Of a stretch of 13,697 bases of DNA, positions 13,109 to 13,697 are shown in pieces; positions within the stretch are counted from its first letter, which is position 1, and the number at the start of each line of letters is the position of its first letter. The translations under genes were made by a program, and so were the position numbers. Origin of the DNA: JBKJML01 sp046596415 (GTDB lineage: Bacteria; Actinomycetota; Thermoleophilia; Gaiellales; Gaiellaceae); the NCBI GenBank assembly GCA_046596415.1, contig JBKJML010000012.1, forward strand, positions 1 through 13,697, read 5' to 3'. Under the pieces are notes generated by a model, which saw nothing but the letters and a program-made list of their open reading frames with translations, had not been told where the DNA came from and ran no database searches.

Positions 13109-13213
13109 ATCGCAGCGGCTCCGTCCACGGTTCGCGTCGCGGTGATCGTCGCTCGCGAGGAGCGCGTGATCGCGGGTGCCGTTCGCCGGCTGCTGGCGAG
13201 CCCGGCCGCCTAA
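13109..13213 (+). pseudogene. Possible remnant of a response-regulator receiver N-terminus
   Basis: In this frame the end of the spacer reads VRVAVIVAREERVIAGAVRR followed by LLASPAA and a TAA stop. The rhythm is that of the first strand and helix of NarL/LuxR-type receiver domains (VRVLIADDHxLVRxGLRxLL), but the acidic pair is missing. The frame opens only after a TGA at 13061-13063 and has no ATG before the match. It may be a broken gene end or a chance match in GC-rich DNA; I lean only slightly to a remnant. Confidence 0.22.
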
Positions 13214-13240
13214 TCCTGCGGGCAAGTACGCAGGCAGGAT
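13213..13240. repeat. Nested inverted repeat in the spacer before the Usp gene
   Basis: ATCCTGC (13213-13219) pairs with GCAGGAT (13234-13240); inside, CTGCG can instead pair with CGCAG. The two stems are alternatives and exclude each other in part. No T-run follows. It lies about 75 bp before the Usp start and could be a leader structure, an operator or a weak terminator of the upstream gene. Confidence 0.35.
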
Positions 13241-13314
13241 CGGCGTCCGCCCGGATCCGCACTCACGTGCGCGGGCCGATGATGAGAGCACCCCGAAGTG
13301 AAGGAGCAAGGACG

Positions 13315-13697
13315 ATGAAACGCATCCTCGTCACTACCGATGGCTCCCCCTCCTCGACCGAGGCGGTCGCCTTCGGAGTCGAGTTGGCGTCGGAGCACGA
13401 GGCCGAGTTGATCTTCGTGCACGTTGTGCCCACGCTGGACGTCGTACCGGCGGGTGGCTTCGGCGGGATCGGTGGCGCCTTCCCTCACGAGCTCACCGAG
13501 CACGACCACGTCCTGCTCGAGGAGGCTGCTTCGGTCGCATCCGAGCACGGAGTCCTTGCGACGACCGCGATGTTGCGCGGCAACACGGTCGACGAGATCG
13601 TCGCCTACGCCGACTCGCACGATGTCGACCTGATCGTCGTCGGCTCGCGCGGCCACGGTGCGATCGCCGGTGCTCTGCTCGGCAGCGTGTCGCGTGG
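13315..13697 (+). CDS. Universal stress protein (UspA family, ATP-binding type), cut by window edge
   Basis: The 127 visible codons cover nearly a complete single Usp domain. The start MKRILVTTDGS (Asp9 contacts the nucleotide) and GSRGHGAIAGALLGSVS at 110-126, which has the G-x2-G-x9-G-S spacing, mark the ATP-binding branch of the family. Usp proteins help cells survive stress or growth arrest; the exact role is not readable here. A Gly-rich insert GGFGGIGGAF (47-56) precedes helix 2. ATG 13315 has AAGGAG 8 nt upstream and fits the family start. The frame is open further up to ATG 13060, but that part is Arg-rich and unlike Usp. Its 274-bp upstream spacer after the acyltransferase suggests its own promoter. 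The C-terminus lies beyond the window. Confidence 0.93.
   Translation, partial: MKRILVTTDGSPSSTEAVAFGVELASEHEAELIFVHVVPTLDVVPAGGFGGIGGAFPHELTEHDHVLLEEAASVASEHGVLATTAMLRGNTVDEIVAYADSHDVDLIVVGSRGHGAIAGALLGSVSR

Noticed and set aside
11292..13262. 656-codon open frame antisense to the acyltransferase fusion
   Set aside because: Shadow of third-position GC bias; the sense strand encodes a complete recognisable three-part enzyme.
13060..13314. In-frame N-terminal extension of the Usp gene from ATG 13060
   Set aside because: The extension is Arg-rich and unlike Usp; ATG 13315 has AAGGAG at good distance and matches the family start.

Overview
The window is GC-rich throughout, with strong GC bias at third codon positions, GTG and TTG starts and closely packed genes. 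Together with an adenosylcobalamin-type ribonucleotide reductase, a GNAT/acyl-CoA-synthetase protein acyltransferase with the GNAT domain first, and a NirK-like copper oxidase, this points to a high-GC actinobacterium, possibly Thermoleophilia (Gaiellales/Solirubrobacterales-like). That placement is an inference from gene content and protein style. I see no tRNA, rRNA, CRISPR array, transposase or prophage gene. It reads as ordinary chromosome.

Layout. 1-1216 (-): 5' two-thirds or so of nrdJ, cut by the window edge, with a long leader and a plausible extended -10 promoter. 1455-2057 (-): small exported protein with a C-terminal membrane anchor. A 104-bp divergent spacer follows, holding a strong hairpin directly before the next start. 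2162-4123 (+): O-antigen ligase/polymerase-like membrane protein with a TPR tail. 4128-4646 (-) and 4678-5583 (-): a LytR_C-domain protein and a GalE-like sugar epimerase, reading as a galE-lytR_C operon that converges on the ligase gene. 5604-6200 and 6175-7263 (+): tmk and holB, overlapping by 26 bp and diverging from galE across only 20 bp. 7375-8877 (+): an ECF-type sigma factor with a TTG start, a membrane-like segment and about 260 further residues of Ala/Pro-rich tail. 8878-9183: a 306-bp gap with direct repeats. 9184-10317 (+): membrane-anchored two-domain copper oxidase of the NirK type, ending at a strong hairpin. 10383-13040 (+): GNAT plus NDP-forming acyl-CoA synthetase fusion. 13315-13697 (+): UspA-type stress protein, cut by the window edge.

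How the genes fit. Three themes are mixed: DNA precursor supply and replication (nrdJ, tmk, holB), cell-envelope glycan assembly (epimerase, LytR_C protein, O-antigen-ligase-like protein), and regulation, redox and acylation (sigma factor, copper oxidase, Pat-like acyltransferase, Usp). I see no single undescribed multi-gene system. The strongest candidates for a closer look are the sigma factor with its apparent membrane tether, the copper oxidase that keeps all copper ligands but lacks the expected second catalytic His, a delta-prime subunit without its zinc module, and a hairpin that could bridge a distant Shine-Dalgarno sequence to the start of the ligase gene.
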